DNA from: Anaerozeibacter quisquiliarum
GTDB lineage: Bacteria > Bacillota > Clostridia > Christensenellales > Aristaeellaceae
Length of the DNA: 8,489 nt
Assembly: GCA_051162045.1 (NCBI GenBank)
Contig: JBISDI010000066.1
Direction: 5' to 3' (one strand)
Of the stretch, positions 6,196 through 8,489 are shown piece by piece (positions within the stretch are counted from its first letter, which is position 1; each line of letters begins with the position of its first letter). Below the pieces are notes generated by a model that saw only the letters and a list, made by a program, of their open reading frames with translations, was not told where the DNA came from and made no database searches. A program made the position numbers and the translations under genes.

Positions 6196-7491
6196 TTACT
6201 TGCCCCTGCGCCGCCTGCGCCGTTTGACCGCCGCTGCGATCACCCATACCACGATGATGATCGGGATGGCCACCACCAGCGCGGGCACCGCCATCGCCAG
6301 CACCACCGCCGCGTCCTGCATAAAAGCGCTCAGCCAGTTGATCGAGGCGTAGAACGCGTCGCGTACGCGCTTTTCAAGCGTCCCGTCGATCTTCTGCACC
6401 TGGTCGCGCGCCGGCACCTCGCTCAACTCGATCGATACGGTGGCGTCGGCCGCGTAGCTGTCCCAGCCGCGCATCTGCCCCTCCATCTGGTCGATCTCCT
6501 GCTGCACCTCGTAGACCTTGTCTTGCAGCATCAGCATTTCCTCGAGGCTCGCCGCCGTCGTGACCAACTCATTCAGGCGCTTGAGCTGCGCGCGGGAGAA
6601 TTCCAGCCGCGATTTGACGTCGTAGTAGATGCTCGAGATATCGTCCGCCAGCTCGCTCCTGTAGGTGAGCGTCGCCACCGCGTCGAGCGAGGTCAGGAAT
6701 TTGTCGAGGTTCGCCTCCTCGCCCGGCACGCTCACCGGCACGCGCACCGTCAGGCTGGCGCGCCGGCCGGTGGACTGGCCCGGTTCCAGCGGCTGACCGC
6801 TTACGCTCGAGCGCTCGATCCGGCCGTCGAAATCGCTGACCAACTCGCCGATCGATTGCATGGTCTGGTCGAATGCGGACGACTCAAAGCCGCGCTCGGC
6901 GCTGCGGATGACCACCTTCTGCCGTTCGCCGGCATCGGCGTTCGGCTCCCCCGCCACATAGCTGTCATTTACCGGACCGTCGGACGCCACCATCACCGAG
7001 CCGCCCGCCGCGGCCTTGCGCTGCGGCGACGGAGCAGCCGCGGACGGAGCTTGCGCTTCGTCAAAGGCCTCTTCTATCTCATAGGCCGCGCCGCTCGGCT
7101 GCGCGCCGTAGGGCATCGGCGCGTCCGTCGGCAGCGCGCCCATGCGGTAGGCGAACGTGCCGCCCACCAGCAGCGCCGCGGCCGCCGCCACCGCGGACAG
7201 CGCGCGCACGACCACTCTGCCATTGCGCCGGGGCGCTTTGTGTAGGGCCGCCCGCGCTTCCTCGCGTACCGCGCGCCGCCACGCGGCCGCAACATCCAGC
7301 GGCACCGTGAGCCCCTCGTCGAGCTCCGCGCACATCGTCAAGAGGCGCGTCATGCTCTCCAGGCGCTCGCCGCAATCGGGGCATTGATCGGCGTGGCGGA
7401 TCATCCGGCCGCGCATCTCCTGATCCAGCTCGCTGTCCAGATACGCGTCCAAATGCTCCTCAAAAAACTTGCAATCCACCTGGCTGTTCAT
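6196..7491 (-). CDS. Zinc-finger anti-sigma factor fused to an extracytoplasmic DUF4349 domain
   Basis: A membrane protein of 431 residues that probably binds and inhibits the ECF sigma factor encoded 30 bp upstream. The N-terminus is a zinc-finger anti-sigma domain with H33-x3-C37-x2-C40 (HADQCPDC), plus C7 near the start of the first helix. A first membrane helix lies at about 94-117. Residues about 190-360 match DUF4349: a strand-helix unit with RIERSSVSG, the LTVRVPVS strand, YYDVKSRLEFSRAQLKRLNEL, and a coiled-coil stretch (about 293-340) ending in SIELSEVP. A second membrane helix (about 394-421) is followed by a cytosolic RRRRRRGK tail. The topology is therefore N-in, DUF4349 outside, C-in, as expected for a sensor-coupled anti-sigma. 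The ATG at 7491 has GGGAGGGGA (7504-7496) just upstream. The anti-sigma role is inferred from the domain and the gene order. Confidence 0.93.
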   Translation of the reverse strand: MNSQVDCKFFEEHLDAYLDSELDQEMRGRMIRHADQCPDCGERLESMTRLLTMCAELDEGLTVPLDVAAAWRRAVREEARAALHKAPRRNGRVVVRALSAVAAAAALLVGGTFAYRMGALPTDAPMPYGAQPSGAAYEIEEAFDEAQAPSAAAPSPQRKAAAGGSVMVASDGPVNDSYVAGEPNADAGERQKVVIRSAERGFESSAFDQTMQSIGELVSDFDGRIERSSVSGQPLEPGQSTGRRASLTVRVPVSVPGEEANLDKFLTSLDAVATLTYRSELADDISSIYYDVKSRLEFSRAQLKRLNELVTTAASLEEMLMLQDKVYEVQQEIDQMEGQMRGWDSYAADATVSIELSEVPARDQVQKIDGTLEKRVRDAFYASINWLSAFMQDAAVVLAMAVPALVVAIPIIIVVWVIAAAVKRRRRRRGK

Positions 7492-7521
7492 GCGCTCCCC
7501 TCCCTTCTTTCTCTCTGCCTG

Positions 7522-8103
7522 TTAGACTGGGTACCGTCCAAAAAGTTCCGGTTGGCGAAGCAGCACCTCGCGCAGTTTTTCGCGCCCACGGCTGATGCGC
7601 GACTTGATCGTACCGACGTTGGCTGTAAGCATCGTCGCAATCTCGTCGTAGCTGAATCCCTGCACGTCGCGCAACACAATCGCGGCGCGCATGTCCTCGG
7701 GCAGATCCGCGATCGCCCGCTCGAGCGTACGCCTCTGCTCCGACGCGATCGAATGGTTTTCGGGGGTATCCTCTTCGTCGGCGGGCGACCAGCCGGCGTC
7801 CAGCAACGCGTCGAGCGACGAGGCCTGGCGCACCTTACGCCGCCTGAGCTCGTCGAGGCAGGTGTTCATGGTAATCCGATAGATCCAAGTGGCAAACGAG
7901 GACTGGCCCTTGAAGCCGTCCATGGCGCGGTACACGCGCAGCATGGCCTCCTGCACACAGTCCAGCGCGTCTTCGCGGTTGCCGCACATGCGCAGCGCCA
8001 CCGCGTACATGCGGCCCTCATGCGCGCGCATCAATTGCTCAAACGCCGCCGCGTCCCCGCGGGATGCCTGCTTAAGCAATTGCGAATCGCCGTCACTCTG
8101 CAA
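7522..8103 (-). CDS. ECF (extracytoplasmic function) RNA polymerase sigma factor, sigma-70 family
   Basis: A protein of 193 residues, normal for an ECF sigma factor with only regions 2 and 4. Region 2 spans about 10-92, with the polymerase-binding and promoter-melting core DALDCVQEAMLRVYRAMDGF and FATWIYRITMNTCLDELRRR. Region 4 spans about 126-180, with LPEDMRAAIVLRDVQGFSY and the recognition helix around VGTIKSRISRGREKLRE. An acidic linker lies between them. The TTG at 8103 is chosen as start: GAGGTGA (8115-8109) is 5 nt upstream and the length fits. The upstream in-frame ATG at 8142 lies only 4 nt from the -10 and probably upstream of the transcript start, so it is rejected. The gene is followed after 30 bp by its probable anti-sigma factor. 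It resembles the SigW/RpoE type; the regulon is not visible here. Confidence 0.95.
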   Translation of the reverse strand: MQSDGDSQLLKQASRGDAAAFEQLMRAHEGRMYAVALRMCGNREDALDCVQEAMLRVYRAMDGFKGQSSFATWIYRITMNTCLDELRRRKVRQASSLDALLDAGWSPADEEDTPENHSIASEQRRTLERAIADLPEDMRAAIVLRDVQGFSYDEIATMLTANVGTIKSRISRGREKLREVLLRQPELFGRYPV

Positions 8104-8108
8104 GTTGT

Positions 8109-8115
8109 TCACCTC
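8109..8115 (-). promoter_or_regulatory. Shine-Dalgarno GAGGTGA deciding a TTG start for the sigma factor
   Basis: GAGGTGA sits 5 nt before TTG 8103. No ATG downstream of the predicted transcript start has comparable spacing, and the usual ECF length of about 190 residues fits this start. Confidence 0.7.
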
Positions 8116-8122
8116 GCTTCTC

Positions 8123-8139
8123 GGCGCGCGGAGCGCGCC
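8123..8139 (-). promoter_or_regulatory. GC-only hairpin at the 5' end of the sigma factor transcript
   Basis: A perfect 7-bp stem GGCGCGC/GCGCGCC with a 3-nt TCC loop on the minus strand lies right at the predicted transcript start (near 8140) and ends 7 nt before the Shine-Dalgarno. It could protect the mRNA 5' end or tune translation; the role is inferred. Confidence 0.5.
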
Positions 8140-8146
8140 CATCCCT

Positions 8147-8175
8147 ATTATATACGCTCCGCACGCAAAAGCCAA
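8147..8175 (-). promoter_or_regulatory. Promoter of the sigma/anti-sigma operon
   Basis: On the minus strand: -35 TTGGCT (8175-8170), a 17-bp spacer, and a perfect -10 TATAAT (8152-8147). This is the housekeeping sigma-A pattern rather than an ECF-type GGAAC/CGT promoter, which suggests basal expression of the operon by the main sigma factor. Confidence 0.65.
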
Positions 8176-8259
8176 CCCCAAACACTTTCTACCATTGGAC
8201 GCACGACCGGGCGCTTGGTTGCAAGGTTCGGAAAATTTCACGCGGTCAGAAAATTGCTC

Positions 8260-8288
8260 TTGCTTTTTCCCCGTGAATGCTCTACAAT
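8260..8288 (+). promoter_or_regulatory. Promoter of tRNA-Leu
   Basis: -35 TTGCTT (8260-8265), a 17-bp spacer, and -10 TACAAT (8283-8288) end 11 bp before the first base of the tRNA, giving a very short leader. It is divergent from the sigma factor promoter, with about 85 bp between the two -35 boxes. Confidence 0.7.
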
Positions 8289-8299
8289 AATACACGCTT

Positions 8300-8385
8300 G
8301 CCGGAATGATGGAATGGCAGACGTGACGGACTCAAAATCCGTTGGTGGCGACACCGTGTGGGTTCAAGTCCCACTTCCGGCACCA
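8300..8385 (+). tRNA. tRNA-Leu with anticodon CAA
   Basis: A class II tRNA can be folded by eye. The acceptor arms are GCCGGAA (8300-8306) and TTCCGGC (8375-8381), with discriminator A at 8382 and an encoded CCA (8383-8385). The anticodon stem ACGGA/TCCGT encloses the loop CTCAAAA, giving anticodon CAA at 8333-8335, which reads UUG leucine codons. A long variable arm (GGTG/CACC) fits leucine tRNAs. The T arm is GTGGG, TTCAAGT, CCCAC. It has its own promoter and terminator and is transcribed alone. Confidence 0.96.
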
Positions 8386-8417
8386 AAAGGCTCGTCCAAT
8401 GAGGACGGGCCTTTTCT
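8385..8417 (+). terminator. Intrinsic terminator of tRNA-Leu
   Basis: AAAAGGCTCGTCC (8385-8397) pairs with GGACGGGCCTTTT (8403-8415) through 13 pairs, one of them a T-G wobble, around a 5-nt loop, and the 3' arm ends in TTTTCT. It starts on the last base of the tRNA CCA end. This is a strong rho-independent terminator. Confidence 0.85.
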
Positions 8418-8489
8418 CATGAAAAGCCCGTGGTTGCTGGGTTCCTGGACATTTTGGTTCGCATCATGACGCGAACACACGTACTTTTA

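Noticed and set aside
8203..8229. ECF-type self-promoter (GAACC then CGT on the minus strand) upstream of the sigma gene
   Set aside because: The spacing between the two blocks is about 20 nt, longer than the usual 16-17, and the sigma-A-like promoter nearer the gene is a better fit.
8420..8469. Short 16-codon open frame after the tRNA terminator
   Set aside because: Too short, with no ribosome binding site and lying directly behind a terminator.
8300..8489. tRNA-Leu as an integration site of a mobile element
   Set aside because: No integrase gene and no repeat of the tRNA 3' end is visible in the window.

Overview
The window looks like chromosomal DNA from a GC-rich Gram-positive anaerobe, probably class Clostridia. 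That is an inference from several signs: strong GC-rich Shine-Dalgarno sequences (GGAGG and GGGAGG types), use of GTG and TTG starts, sigma-A-like promoters (TTGxxx, 17 bp, TATAAT type), an ECF sigma/DUF4349 anti-sigma pair, and a HTH-PAS-AraC regulator of a kind I associate with gut clostridia. No phage, transposase, plasmid or CRISPR features are visible. I cannot name a genus from the sequence alone.

Left part (1-3562): two divergent genes share an intergenic region of about 340 bp. On the minus strand is a partial gene for a two-helix membrane protein with a long Pro/Thr-rich stalk and two tandem Cys/His (H-C-C-C) putative metal-binding modules; it runs off the left edge. On the plus strand is ftsH, the membrane-anchored AAA+ zinc protease, complete and with all catalytic motifs intact.

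Middle part (3563-5423): downstream of ftsH is a cluster of adjacent GC-rich hairpins that resembles a dispersed repeat. It is followed by a decayed minus-strand coding remnant with an apparent frameshift. Next, on the minus strand, is a complete regulator that combines an N-terminal excisionase/MerR-like helix-turn-helix, a PAS-like sensor and a C-terminal AraC DNA-binding domain. It has a clear promoter with an inverted repeat inside the spacer. A 27-bp inverted repeat with a 2-nt centre lies between this gene and the next one upstream.

Right part (5424-8489): three minus-strand genes form an envelope-signalling block read right to left. They are an ECF sigma factor (TTG start, preceded by a promoter and a leader hairpin), a zinc-finger anti-sigma factor fused to an extracytoplasmic DUF4349 domain, and, after a terminator-like hairpin, a secreted SIMPL (DUF541) protein. 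The likely logic is that DUF4349 sits outside the membrane as the sensory part, the N-terminal zinc finger holds the sigma factor, and release of sigma switches on target genes. Divergent to the sigma gene is a plus-strand tRNA-Leu(CAA) with its own promoter, encoded CCA and intrinsic terminator. The last 70 bp hold nothing I can identify.
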